Source: Hippopus hippopus (taxonomy: Eukaryota > Mollusca > Bivalvia > Cardiida > Cardiidae). From it: a stretch of 64,000 bases of DNA. Location of the stretch: contig OX328101.1 of assembly GCA_946811185.2 (NCBI GenBank), positions 29,372,122 to 29,436,121 on the forward strand. The letters are read 5' to 3'. The translations under genes and the position numbers were made by a program. The notes under the pieces are model-generated. The model worked only from the letters and a program-made list of their open reading frames with translations. It did no database searches and was not told where the DNA came from. Positions within the stretch are counted from its first letter, which is position 1; each line of letters opens with the position of its first letter. Of the stretch, positions 63,946 through 64,000 are shown piece after piece.

Positions 63946-64000
63946 TGCTTATTATTTCAAAATGTCAATCTGTCTATACTAGAAATTTGCAAAAGTACCT

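Overview
This is animal nuclear DNA and almost certainly a bivalve mollusc. It is AT-rich, gene-poor and full of small non-autonomous transposons and tRNA-derived SINEs of types I associate with bivalve genomes. That lineage call is from recollection; no search was run. Only two host genes can be supported, and they point at each other. Near the left edge a complete, single-exon headcase (HECA) coding sequence runs rightward (2945-4453). At the right edge the last five coding exons of a taxilin (TXLN) gene run leftward (63015 to 54036), and its 5' part lies beyond base 64000. In human, HECA and TXLNB are neighbours on 6q24 in the same tail-to-tail arrangement, so the window may hold an ancient linked pair.

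The ~49.5 kb between the two stop codons holds no other gene I can support. It is a layered deposit of repeats. The main families are: (F1) a ~225-bp TTAA-bounded element with terminal CCCTTTACCAAACAA and a ~33-bp near-perfect hairpin at its centre, present as more than 35 copies or fragments; (F2) a ~210-bp TTAA-bounded element with a different long hairpin; (F3) a ~270-bp element with TGAGCCATGCTCTG ends; (F4) a ~265-bp element with two opposed hairpins, two copies; (F5) and (F6) further TTAA-bounded elements; and a CCCCCGTCACACC-ended element. F2, F3 and F4 share a 27-nt hairpin core with the same 11-bp stem plan, a 5-nt AGNNC loop and two compensated base-pair changes. At least two SINE families with exact target-site duplications have inserted into these older elements. 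Nested insertions give a relative chronology and show directly that F1 and F6 use TTAA targets.

Layout: 40-420 AT minisatellite; 1147-1317 long hairpin element; 2945-4453 HECA; 4454-18400 3' flank with F1, F2, F3 and F4 copies and two nested SINEs; 18425-21330 a degenerate ~55-bp satellite; 21330-29900 mixed repeats including a 160-bp direct duplication; 29880-30860 a ~182-bp tandem repeat; 33191-35330 a large foldback cluster, joined to a broken Tc1/mariner transposase pseudogene (35334-36020); 36550-51400 more F1-F5 elements and SINEs; 54036-63015 the taxilin exons, with introns holding a ~145-bp tandem repeat and several F1 elements and SINEs. I saw no credible functional tRNA, rRNA, CRISPR array, intact transposase or viral gene.
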